5,352 nt of DNA. Source: an uncultured Peptococcaceae bacterium. Lineage in GTDB: Bacteria; Bacillota; Peptococcia; Peptococcales; Peptococcaceae. Shown piece by piece: positions 1 through 5,352 of this stretch; positions within the stretch are counted from its first letter, which is position 1, and each line of letters begins with the position of its first letter. Under the pieces are notes generated by a model. The model had not been told where the DNA came from. It searched no databases and was given only the letters and a program-made list of their open reading frames with translations. Where the stretch lies: NCBI GenBank assembly GCA_945949655.1, contig CAMFFG010000105.1:1-5352 (forward strand), in the 5' to 3' direction. A program made the position numbers and the translations under genes.

Positions 1-1021
1 GCGCTATCAGGCCTGCTGTAGCCGGCAGGGTGACAAACACAATGGTGCGCAGCCCCATGGTCAGGTTCTGTTTGTAGGCCTCCATCTCGCCTCTGGCCAC
101 ATGGCTGGTCATAGTAGGGAAGAAGGACAGCCCGATGGCCGAAGCAAAAATACCCACCGGCAGCATCATGATCCGCTGCGCCTGCTTTAGGGCATATACC
201 ACACCATCGCCCAGACCGGAAGCCAGATTCTGGATCACCACCAGATTGATCTCATTCATGGATAAGCCAAGCACGACCGGCAACAGCAACAGAAAAAATT
301 TTTTTACCCCCGGATGGTTCAATTGCAGTGTCAGCCGATAGGTAAACCCATACTGCCGCATGGCACGGATCTGCATCAGCAGATTCAGCGCCGCACCGAT
401 CACGACCCCAATAGTGAAGCCCATAATCCCCAGCTGTTTATGCAGCAGCAGGCCCACCAGTATGATGGTGATATTATATACCACCGCACCCAGCGCCGGT
501 ACGGTAAATTCTTTATAGCACTGCAGAATCCCCTGGGAGATACCGGCCAGGCACATAAAAAAGCATTGGGCAAACATAATACGGGTCAATAACACGGTCA
601 GCGCAATGGTTTTTTCCTCCTGGAAATCCAGCAGAAGGCCCACCAGCTGTGGGGTAAACAAAAGGCCCAGTGCCACCAGCACCAACGCCGCTATACCTAC
701 CAGATTCAGAATGGTGCTGGCCATAATGGAGCTGTCTTTCTCTCGCTCTGTAGCCAGATAGCTACTGAACACCGGAATAAACGCCGAACTCAGCCCACCG
801 CCCACCAGCGCAAAATAGATCAGATCGGGAATGGTGAAAGCGGCCGCGTAGGCATCGGCCTGCCAGCTGATGCCAAAAGTGCTGCTGACCGAAATATCGC
901 GCACAAATCCCAGTAGACGGGAAATGGTCATCATAATGGTCAGCATGCCTGCTGCCTGCAGCACCGTGCTGCCCCTTTTTCGCTTTTTCTGAGGCCGAAC
1001 CTCGTGTTTTGCCTGATACAT
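1..1021 (-). CDS. murJ: Lipid II flippase MurJ, N-terminal part (cut by left window edge)
   Basis: This is an integral membrane flippase of the MOP/MviN family that moves lipid II across the cytoplasmic membrane for peptidoglycan synthesis. The 340 visible codons run off the left edge with no stop; family members are about 500-550 residues, so roughly two thirds is present. A basic cytoplasmic tail (residues 1-17, QKKRKRG) precedes the first helix. The MurJ signature SRLLGFVRD (residues 34-42) supplies the two arginines equivalent to E. coli R18 and R24. ADAY (56-59) matches the conserved TDAF, and QRIMMLP (282-288) carries the arginine equivalent to R270. The position matching E. coli R52 is Tyr (IPDLIYF), which I believe is common in Gram-positive MurJ. 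The ATG at 1021 follows a modest AGGG at 1030-1033, 8 bases upstream. The gene lies 151 bases downstream of the exchanger gene and probably has its own promoter. The family call is secure; only the C-terminus is unseen. Confidence 0.95.
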   Translation of the reverse strand, partial: MYQAKHEVRPQKKRKRGSTVLQAAGMLTIMMTISRLLGFVRDISVSSTFGISWQADAYAAAFTIPDLIYFALVGGGLSSAFIPVFSSYLATEREKDSSIMASTILNLVGIAALVLVALGLLFTPQLVGLLLDFQEEKTIALTVLLTRIMFAQCFFMCLAGISQGILQCYKEFTVPALGAVVYNITIILVGLLLHKQLGIMGFTIGVVIGAALNLLMQIRAMRQYGFTYRLTLQLNHPGVKKFFLLLLPVVLGLSMNEINLVVIQNLASGLGDGVVYALKQAQRIMMLPVGIFASAIGLSFFPTMTSHVARGEMEAYKQNLTMGLRTIVFVTLPATAGLIA

Positions 1022-1107
1022 GATTCTGTCCCTGAACTTTCTTCTTTTGTTTTCTGAACGCATTCTATCTTTTTAGGAGATCCCCTTGCAGTTTTCTCAT
1101 ATCTTCT

Positions 1108-1141
1108 ATTTTATCCTATTAAAAAATATTTGTATAGACAA
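1108..1141 (-). promoter_or_regulatory. murJ: Candidate sigma-A promoter for murJ
   Basis: Reading the minus strand, TATACA (1131-1136), a 17-base spacer and TAAAAT (1108-1113) match the -35/-10 consensus at 9 of 12 positions. An overlapping alternative is TTGTCT (1136-1141), 17 bases, then TAGGAT (1113-1118), at 8 of 12. Either would start transcription near 1101-1106 and leave a leader of about 80 bases before murJ. The region is very AT-rich, so chance matches are likely, and the exact hexamers are uncertain. Confidence 0.45.
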
Positions 1142-1143
1142 AT
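1121..1143 (-). terminator. Weak terminator-like hairpin after the cation exchanger gene
   Basis: On the minus strand ATTTGT (1138-1143), loop CTAT and ACAAAT (1128-1133) form a 6-bp stem. An A and then six T residues (1121-1126) follow directly. It begins 30 bases after the exchanger stop codon. The stem has only one G-C pair, so it would be leaky at best. It coincides with the -35 region of the candidate murJ promoter. Confidence 0.3.
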
Positions 1144-1172
1144 CTTCTGTATTTTTTCCTGCGATTTTCAGA

Positions 1173-2156
1173 TTACAGGATACTCCAGAGTATTGCCAGA
1201 AAAAAGCTCAAATATCCCAGTCCGCAGCAGATCAGTGTTTTCATGGCCACGCAGCCTCTTCGCCGGATAGAGAGATATAAGCTGCCTACCGTCAACAGCA
1301 GAAACGTGCTGCTGAGCAAAGCTGCACCATTCAGTATCCAGTCGCTCAGTAAAATGCCCATAGCCGGGATCATGGTGCTCTGAAACACCATGGCACCGGT
1401 CACATTGCCCAGGGCCAGCCGATCCTTGCCGTGGGCCACCCAGATCACACTGTTGAACTTTTCTGGCAATTCGGTAGCTACCGGCGCCAGAATCATAGAT
1501 AATACCAGCGGATGGATGCCATACACCTGTGCCGCATATTCAATTCCATGCACAAAATACTGCGCGCCGCCAGCAATGGCCCCCAGGCCGATCATCAGCT
1601 GCAAAAGAATCAGAAAATAAGCAGGACGCTGCCGCCGGCTCAGATACAACCCCCGCATCCCATCCTCCGACAGCGACTGCCCACTGTGCACGGCAGTCCA
1701 TGCATACATAAAATAACCGCTCAACAGCGCAATGGCCACAAAGGGCCGACACCAGCGGGGCAGAAAGGCTGCGCTCACTGCCACCACATACATGCAGAGA
1801 AAAAAACGCAGATCCCGCAGGATCAGCGCCGTATCCACATGCAGCATTTTTCGGCCGGTGCGCCGCCCCCAAATAAACCAGGCGCTGAATCCGGTCACAA
1901 ACATAGCCAGTGTACCCAGCATAAACGGCGCTCCCAAAATAGCGCCAATGCCGATATGGGCCGCCTCCCGGCCACCGGAAAGAAACGCCACCAGCGGGAT
2001 CATCGATTCGGGCAGCGCTGTGCCCACCGCCGCCAGCAGATTTCCCACCGCACCTTCCGATAAACCCAGCCGGCTGCCCAGCCACTCCACCGCATTGGTG
2101 AACAGCTCTGCACCGATCAGGATGGTCAGCAAACCTGCCAGTAATTGTATCACCAT
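1173..2156 (-). CDS. CaCA-superfamily cation exchanger (sodium/calcium-exchanger-like)
   Basis: A polytopic membrane protein of 327 residues with the inverted alpha-repeat layout of Ca2+/cation antiporters. Alpha-1 spans about residues 34-85 and contains GTALPE (45-50); alpha-2 spans about 215-265 and contains ATELPE (227-232) and GNVTGAMVFQ (250-259). E50 and E232 match the two Ca2+-binding glutamates of archaeal NCX. The usual GSNIFN motifs read GAPFML (75-80) and GAMVFQ, so the serine and Asn/Asp ligands there are replaced, and an extra Glu (E229) occupies the alpha-2 serine position. Substrate is therefore uncertain. A short charged loop (about 160-178) separates the halves. I chose the ATG at 2156 because GGGGAGG lies 9 bases upstream; an earlier in-frame ATG at 2183 would place that site inside the gene. 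The gene follows the DUF421 gene by 54 bases with no evident terminator between them, suggesting co-transcription. The length of about 330 residues is typical for prokaryotic exchangers. Confidence 0.85.
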   Translation of the reverse strand: MVIQLLAGLLTILIGAELFTNAVEWLGSRLGLSEGAVGNLLAAVGTALPESMIPLVAFLSGGREAAHIGIGAILGAPFMLGTLAMFVTGFSAWFIWGRRTGRKMLHVDTALILRDLRFFLCMYVVAVSAAFLPRWCRPFVAIALLSGYFMYAWTAVHSGQSLSEDGMRGLYLSRRQRPAYFLILLQLMIGLGAIAGGAQYFVHGIEYAAQVYGIHPLVLSMILAPVATELPEKFNSVIWVAHGKDRLALGNVTGAMVFQSTMIPAMGILLSDWILNGAALLSSTFLLLTVGSLYLSIRRRGCVAMKTLICCGLGYLSFFLAILWSIL

Positions 2157-2165
2157 CTTCAACCG

Positions 2166-2172
2166 CCTCCCC
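2166..2172 (-). promoter_or_regulatory. Ribosome binding site deciding the exchanger start
   Basis: The minus-strand sequence GGGGAGG lies 9 bases before the ATG at 2156. It falls within the 27 bases between the upstream in-frame ATG at 2183 and the chosen start. The upstream ATG has no comparable purine-rich site before it. Confidence 0.8.
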
Positions 2173-2210
2173 TTCCGCAGCATACTCTACTATATGAGGC
2201 AGTCTGACGA

Positions 2211-2918
2211 TTAATGAATTTTTTCCCGGGTCTGCAGCGCTTCCTGCCGGGTAATGAGATAAATCTGCCCATTTGGGGACAGGCTGGCGAAAAATACATC
2301 CTGTGCCGATGCCACATCCTGCCGACGCAGCTGCTCTGTCAGCCACGCCTCTGTAATTCCGTTATCCGCCATGCCCTTCCAGTTGACCTCACCATCGTCG
2401 ATCAGGGTCAAGGGCATGCCGCAGAACATAGCCTCCGGCTTCAGATGCAGATCATTGCGGGTTACCGGGCAATAGCCCTGCTTCAGTGTGACCGTCAGGT
2501 CGCCGGAGGTTTCCAGCACCGCATAATCCACACTGGCTACATCAAAAATATCCCGCTGTCTCAGCTGGCTCAGCAGATCATCAATATTATAACGTGCTTT
2601 GCGCATCTCGCCCATCTGCATGCGGCCCGCAGCAATGAGAACATTGGGGCGGCCATACAGCAAACGGCGAAACCGGTTGCTTTTTAAGCACAGCATGGAT
2701 ACTGTTACCTGTAGCACCGTGAGGATCAGAATGGGCAGCACGCTCTGGCCCAGTTCCATGTGATGATCGGTGATGGGCAGCGTGGCCAGCTCCGCCACAA
2801 CGATGGCCACCACAAAATCCAGATTGGAAAGCTGTCCGATCTCCCGCTTGCCCATAATGCGCATAGCCAGTAGCAGCAATCCATAAACCAGCAGCACCCG
2901 CAGCGCCATATTCAGCAT
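2211..2918 (-). CDS. DUF421/YetF-family membrane protein
   Basis: A 235-residue protein of the YetF/YcaP family. The N-terminal part has about three hydrophobic helices (roughly 5-18, 34-48 and 58-78), including the family stretch MRIMGKREIGQLSNLDF (19-35). The soluble part starts at RPNVLIAAGRM (90-100), followed by ARYNIDDLLSQLR (108-120) and YAVLETSGDLTV (132-143), as in DUF421 domains. The molecular role is not established; relatives occur in many Gram-positives, and some Bacillus members are linked to spore membranes. The start is the ATG at 2918, which has GGGGGG 5 bases upstream; the longer frame opens with TTG at 2948 and would embed that site. The stop at 2211 is 54 bases before the exchanger ATG, so the two are probably one operon. 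The 5' end faces a divergent gene across 86 bases. Length fits the family. Confidence 0.9.
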   Translation of the reverse strand: MLNMALRVLLVYGLLLLAMRIMGKREIGQLSNLDFVVAIVVAELATLPITDHHMELGQSVLPILILTVLQVTVSMLCLKSNRFRRLLYGRPNVLIAAGRMQMGEMRKARYNIDDLLSQLRQRDIFDVASVDYAVLETSGDLTVTLKQGYCPVTRNDLHLKPEAMFCGMPLTLIDDGEVNWKGMADNGITEAWLTEQLRRQDVASAQDVFFASLSPNGQIYLITRQEALQTREKIH

Positions 2919-2923
2919 AAAAT

Positions 2924-2929
2924 CCCCCC
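2924..2929 (-). promoter_or_regulatory. Ribosome binding site deciding the DUF421 start
   Basis: GGGGGG on the minus strand is separated from the ATG at 2918 by ATTTT. This selects the ATG over the TTG at 2948, which has no clear site. The spacing is short but workable. Confidence 0.7.
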
Positions 2930-2931
2930 AT

Positions 2932-2960
2932 TGGACAAGTTGTATCAAATGCGCTATAAT
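2932..2960 (+). promoter_or_regulatory. Strong sigma-A-like promoter for the small membrane protein and DMT genes
   Basis: TGGACA (2932-2937), a 17-base spacer and a perfect TATAAT (2955-2960) match consensus at 11 of 12 positions. Transcription would start near 2967, giving a leader of about 38 bases that carries the GGAGG at 2994-2998. This is the best promoter in the window. No other promoter is evident before the DMT gene, so it may serve both plus-strand genes. Confidence 0.8.
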
Positions 2961-2961
2961 A
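2956..2961 (-). promoter_or_regulatory. Candidate -10 element of the DUF421/exchanger operon
   Basis: The minus strand reads TATTAT here, one base offset from the plus-strand TATAAT. A start near 2949 would leave about 31 bases before the ATG at 2918 and include the GGGGGG site. No good -35 box sits 16-18 bases upstream (TGAGAT at 17), so this is tentative and rests on geometry and the symmetric TATAATA core. Confidence 0.35.
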
Positions 2962-3004
2962 AGAAAAACCCTGTAACCATCTCAGTATAAAATGGAGGAA
3001 TATC

Positions 3005-3205
3005 ATGTTTGCTACTATGAAAATCGTCTCTTATGTGCTGGTCTTCATTTCAGCTATTTTTAAGATCATTGCCCTGGTAGAGCTCAGTAACAAAAAACGG
3101 GACTTTGCCATCAGCCAGAAAAAATACAAGCAGATGAATCTGGTCTGCTATCTGTTTTTATTGCCCGGCGTCCTGCTATTTATCTACAGCGCCATCCTCC
3201 ACTAG
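3005..3205 (+). CDS. Small two-helix membrane protein of unknown function
   Basis: I do not recognise a family for this 66-residue protein. It has two hydrophobic segments, about residues 6-27 (YVLVFISAIFKIIALVEL region) and 46-64 (LVCYLFLLPGVLLFIYSAIL region). A strongly basic, polar linker rich in Lys and Gln (about 29-43, NKKRDFAISQKKYKQ) separates them, giving a helical hairpin. The Lys/Arg-rich linker predicts it faces the cytoplasm with both termini outside. The evidence that it is real is good: GGAGG lies 6 bases before the ATG, and a near-consensus promoter lies 38 bases further up, with nothing else to serve nearby. It ends 81 bases before the DMT transporter on the same strand, so it may be the first gene of that transcript. 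It could be a transporter accessory or a regulatory membrane peptide, but nothing in the sequence shows which. Confidence 0.8.
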   Translation: MFATMKIVSYVLVFISAIFKIIALVELSNKKRDFAISQKKYKQMNLVCYLFLLPGVLLFIYSAILH

Positions 3206-3286
3206 TCGCTCATAGTATCTCCCTGCTCCGCGCAACTATGCGCCGGAAGGGAAAACAAAAATACAACACCATAAGGGGATGACAGC

Positions 3287-4162
3287 ATGCGCGATCACGC
3301 AAAACAATTTTATATTCTGGCTATGAGCATTTTTGGCACCATCGGCATTTTCCGCCGGTATATCCCGCTGCCTTCCAGTGTGCTGGCACTGGCCCGGGGT
3401 ACCATCGGCACACTGTTTCTGCTGTTTTTGCTGCTGGTGATCAAACGGCAGCGGTTATCCGCGGAGGCCATCAGCCGCAATTTTAAATTTCTGGTCATCT
3501 CCGGTGCTCTCATCGGCTTCAACTGGATTCTGTTGTTCGAGGCATACCAGTACACCACTGTGGCCACAGCCACGCTGTGTTATTATATGGCACCGGTGCT
3601 GGTCATCATGGCCTCCCCCTTTTTCTTTCAGGAAAAGCTGACGCCGTGCAAGGCCATCTGTGTGGCTGTGGCACTGGCAGGCATGGTGTTGGTATCTGGT
3701 GTTCTGCAGAGCGGTTTTGGTGGCATACAGGAATTACGAGGTGTTCTGCTGGGCCTAAGTGCGGCTCTGATGTACGCCATCGTGGTGATCTTAAACAAAT
3801 TCATTCACCATATTTCCGCCTACGATAAAACCATTATGCAATTAGGCGCTGCCGCCCTGGTGGTACTGCCTTACACGCTGCTGACCGAAGATCTGACCGC
3901 TATCACCTTTACACCCTTTGCGGTAGTCATGCTGCTGGTGGTGGGTATTTTACACACCGGCATCGCCTATGCGCTTTACTTTGGCTCTATGGACGGCCTA
4001 GAAGCGCAGACCATCGCCCTGTTCAGCTATATGGACCCGGTGGTGGCCATTCTGTTGTCAGCTGCGCTGCTCCACGAAGACATCGGCCTGTGGGGTGCGC
4101 TGGGCGCTGTGCTGATTCTGGGCTCTACTCTGGTAAGCGAACTTTGGGAAGAAAAGAAATAA
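3287..4162 (+). CDS. EamA/DMT-family transporter (drug/metabolite exporter)
   Basis: A 291-residue inner-membrane protein with the ten-helix, two-repeat EamA architecture. Repeat one spans about residues 8-138, with FGTIGIFRRYI near the start and the conserved AYQYTTVATATLCYYMAPV (86-104) ending in PFFFQEKLT. Repeat two spans about 150-285, with the matching YFGSMDGLEAQTIALFSYMDPVVA (231-254) and the LLHEDIGLWG motif (261-270). The family exports amino acids, sugars and other metabolites by proton exchange; the substrate cannot be read from sequence. The ATG at 3287 follows AAGGGG (3273-3278) by 8 bases. It lies 81 bases after the small membrane protein gene, with no promoter found in between. 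It is followed by a strong terminator, so the transcript ends here. The short acidic/basic tail WEEKK is typical. Length matches the usual 280-310 residues. Confidence 0.93.
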   Translation: MRDHAKQFYILAMSIFGTIGIFRRYIPLPSSVLALARGTIGTLFLLFLLLVIKRQRLSAEAISRNFKFLVISGALIGFNWILLFEAYQYTTVATATLCYYMAPVLVIMASPFFFQEKLTPCKAICVAVALAGMVLVSGVLQSGFGGIQELRGVLLGLSAALMYAIVVILNKFIHHISAYDKTIMQLGAAALVVLPYTLLTEDLTAITFTPFAVVMLLVVGILHTGIAYALYFGSMDGLEAQTIALFSYMDPVVAILLSAALLHEDIGLWGALGAVLILGSTLVSELWEEKK

Positions 4163-4170
4163 CCAAAAGC

Positions 4171-4209
4171 AAAAACCAGTGAATTTCCATAACGGAACCA
4201 CTGGTTTTT
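4171..4209. terminator. Bidirectional intrinsic terminator between DMT and ilvE
   Basis: AAAAACCAGTG (4171-4181) pairs perfectly with CACTGGTTTTT (4199-4209), giving an 11-bp stem. An inner TTCC-ATAAC-GGAA hairpin (4185-4197) extends it. On the plus strand the T run reaches 4210 and ends the DMT transcript 8 bases after its stop. On the minus strand the same stem ends in TTTTT and would stop the ilvE transcript about 58 bases past its stop. Both genes converge on it. Confidence 0.9.
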
Positions 4210-4235
4210 TATTTGACTCAGTTTCTGTTTTTATC

Positions 4236-4264
4236 GAAACAATATTTTGTATTGTTTCTTTTTT
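4236..4264 (+). terminator. Second AT-rich hairpin with T-run, backup terminator
   Basis: GAAACAATA (4236-4244), loop TTTTG and TATTGTTTC (4250-4258) form a perfect 9-bp stem followed by six T residues (4259-4264). Only two pairs are G-C, so it is weaker than the upstream terminator. It could catch plus-strand read-through before it enters ilvE antisense. On the minus strand it folds as a 3' end hairpin but lacks a U-tract. Confidence 0.5.
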
Positions 4265-4266
4265 AT

Positions 4267-5286
4267 TTACATAATCTTGCGAATCCAGCCTTCCGGCGCT
4301 TCGATACGGCCCATCTGGATTCCGGTCAGGGTATCGTACAGTTTTTTTGTGATCGGACCCATTTCGGTCATACCGCTGGCAAAGCAGATTTCTTTTCCAT
4401 GGTCTACCACTTTGCCAACCGGAGAAATAACGGCTGCAGTACCGCACAGACCACATTCGGCAAAGTCGGCCAGTTCTGCCAGAGCAACAGGCCGCTGGGT
4501 TACTTTCAGGCCCAGATAATGTTCCGCTACATATACCAGAGAGCGGCGGGTAATGGATGGCAGAATCGAATCAGATTTTGGTGTTACCACTTCATTGTCC
4601 TTGGTGATAAACAGGAAATTGGCACCGCCGGTTTCTTCCACATAGGTGCGGGTAGCAGGATCCAGGAACATGTTTTCATCATATCCGGCTGCATGAGCAA
4701 CGCTGTGGGCATGCAGACTCATGGCATAGTTCAGGCCTGCCTTGATGTGGCCTGTCCCATGTGGAGCAGCACGGTCAAAGTCGCTGACGCACAGGGTCAA
4801 CGGTTTTACGCCGCCTTTAAAATATGGCCCTACCGGCGTGCCGAAAATACGGAACTGATATTCCGCAGCCGGTTTTACGCCAATTACCGGACCAGACGCA
4901 AACATGTAGGGACGCAGATAAAAGGTAGCGCCGCTGCCATAAGGCGGTACCCAGTCCGCATTGGCTTTCACCACTGCATCGACTGCTGCCAGGAAGCGTT
5001 CCTTCGGAAATTGAGGCATTTCCAAACGGGCTGCCGAATCCATCATCCGTTCTGCGTTTAGATCCGGCCGAAAGGTTACAATACTGCCGTCTTCTGTGCG
5101 ATAAGCTTTTAACCCTTCAAAGCATTCCTGACAATACTGCAGAATGCCGGCACATTCATTGATCACAACATTGGCATCTGTAGTCAGGCCGCCTTCATCC
5201 CAGCTTCCGTCTTTGTAATTTGAAACATAGCGCTGCTCGGTTTGCATGTACTCAAAACCGATATTGCTCCAATCTAAATTTTTCAT
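4267..5286 (-). CDS. ilvE: Branched-chain amino acid aminotransferase
   Basis: A 339-residue fold-type IV PLP enzyme that reversibly transfers the amino group between glutamate and the 2-oxo acids of Val, Leu and Ile in the cytosol. Features seen include QECFEGLKAYR (53-63), FRPDLNAERM (72-81), YLRPYMFAS (123-131) and the catalytic lysine K182 in HIKAGLNYAMS (180-190). EETGGANFLF (217-226) supplies the cofactor-contacting glutamate, LPSITRRSL (242-250) the phosphate-binding region, and GTAAVISPVGKV (282-293) the late active-site motif. The lysine motif reads KAGLNY where KxGGNY is usual. Overall it resembles the longer human-BCAT/YwaA-type group rather than E. coli IlvE. The ATG at 5286 has GGAGG 8 bases upstream; a longer frame begins with a TTG at 5301 that overlaps that site. 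It is convergent with the DMT gene and appears monocistronic at its 3' end. Catalytic residues are intact, so activity is expected. Confidence 0.96.
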   Translation of the reverse strand: MKNLDWSNIGFEYMQTEQRYVSNYKDGSWDEGGLTTDANVVINECAGILQYCQECFEGLKAYRTEDGSIVTFRPDLNAERMMDSAARLEMPQFPKERFLAAVDAVVKANADWVPPYGSGATFYLRPYMFASGPVIGVKPAAEYQFRIFGTPVGPYFKGGVKPLTLCVSDFDRAAPHGTGHIKAGLNYAMSLHAHSVAHAAGYDENMFLDPATRTYVEETGGANFLFITKDNEVVTPKSDSILPSITRRSLVYVAEHYLGLKVTQRPVALAELADFAECGLCGTAAVISPVGKVVDHGKEICFASGMTEMGPITKKLYDTLTGIQMGRIEAPEGWIRKIM

Positions 5287-5294
5287 GGTACAAA

Positions 5295-5299
5295 CCTCC
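5295..5299 (-). promoter_or_regulatory. ilvE: Ribosome binding site deciding the ilvE start
   Basis: GGAGG on the minus strand lies 8 bases before the ATG at 5286. The competing TTG codon at 5301 overlaps this site, so translation from it is implausible. Confidence 0.85.
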
Positions 5300-5326
5300 A
5301 ACTAAAACATTTTTCTTGCTAAATTT

Positions 5327-5352
5327 ATGATAGACCGTTCTGCCCATCCTGT
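5327..5352 (-). promoter_or_regulatory. ilvE: Candidate ilvE promoter, -35 box cut by the window edge
   Basis: On the minus strand TATCAT (5327-5332) is preceded by exactly 17 bases and then ACA at the window edge (5350-5352), the 3' half of a TTGACA box. Transcription would begin near 5320, leaving a leader of about 34 bases. That is too short for a T-box or a peptide attenuator between this promoter and ilvE. The first half of the -35 box is not visible. Confidence 0.5.

Noticed and set aside
135..592. Two short plus-strand frames over murJ
   Set aside because: Antisense shadows of the MurJ frame, which is continuous from 1021 to the edge and matches the family throughout.
1066..1101. Eleven-codon minus-strand frame (ATG AGA AAA ... 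TAG) in the leader before murJ, considered as a leader peptide
   Set aside because: No regulatory codon run, no good ribosome site and no attenuator structure; it is short enough to arise by chance.
1512..2063. Plus-strand open frame of 183 codons antisense to the exchanger
   Set aside because: His/Gln/Pro-rich composition typical of the antisense of a membrane protein; no ribosome site or domain.
1540..2346. Minus-strand open frame of 268 codons overlapping the exchanger and the end of DUF421
   Set aside because: It is an alternate frame of the exchanger gene, rich in Gly/Ala/Cys/Arg with no domain or ribosome site; the overlapping CaCA frame has clear motifs.
3211..3243. Small inverted repeats (CATAGT...ACTATG and GCGCA-ACTA-TGCGC) between the small membrane protein and DMT genes
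   Set aside because: The two are mutually exclusive, short and have no T-run, so I cannot call a terminator or operator; the DMT gene may still be read through from upstream.
4213..5061. Plus-strand open frame of 282 codons antisense to ilvE
   Set aside because: The product has no recognisable motif, it begins inside the terminator region, and it lies fully antisense to an unmistakable aminotransferase.

Overview
The window looks like chromosomal housekeeping and transport DNA from a Bacillota member, most likely a mid-GC Clostridia or Negativicutes lineage. I infer this from the Gram-positive-like MurJ, GGAGG-type ribosome sites, clean sigma-A-like promoters and compact intergenic spaces; the sequence does not settle the genus. 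There is no sign of phage, insertion sequence, CRISPR array, tRNA or rRNA. I see no undescribed multi-gene system here, and the window reads as ordinary core and accessory metabolism with a few details worth checking.

Layout. Positions 1-1021 (minus) hold the N-terminal 340 codons of the lipid II flippase murJ, cut by the left edge. A 151-base AT-rich gap follows, carrying a candidate murJ promoter that overlaps a weak terminator-like hairpin. Positions 1173-2156 (minus) encode a CaCA-superfamily cation exchanger with two alpha-repeats whose usual Ser/Asn ion ligands are largely replaced. Positions 2211-2918 (minus) encode a DUF421/YetF membrane protein, transcribed ahead of the exchanger and probably in one operon with it. 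An 86-base divergent region separates it from two plus-strand genes: a 66-residue two-helix membrane protein (3005-3205) and an EamA/DMT-family ten-helix transporter (3287-4162). A strong bidirectional terminator (4171-4209) lies between the transporter and the convergent branched-chain amino acid aminotransferase ilvE (4267-5286, minus). The ilvE promoter sits at the right edge.

Functionally, five of the six genes encode membrane proteins: envelope precursor flipping, cation exchange, a YetF-type protein of unclear role, a small unknown and a metabolite exporter. IlvE is the only soluble enzyme and catalyses the last step of Val/Leu/Ile synthesis or the first step of their breakdown. The DMT transporter could be an amino-acid or metabolite exporter, but its convergent position next to ilvE gives no real evidence of a shared pathway. 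Several automatic start calls fall on upstream TTG or ATG codons that lie in or before the Shine-Dalgarno sequence; I corrected these.
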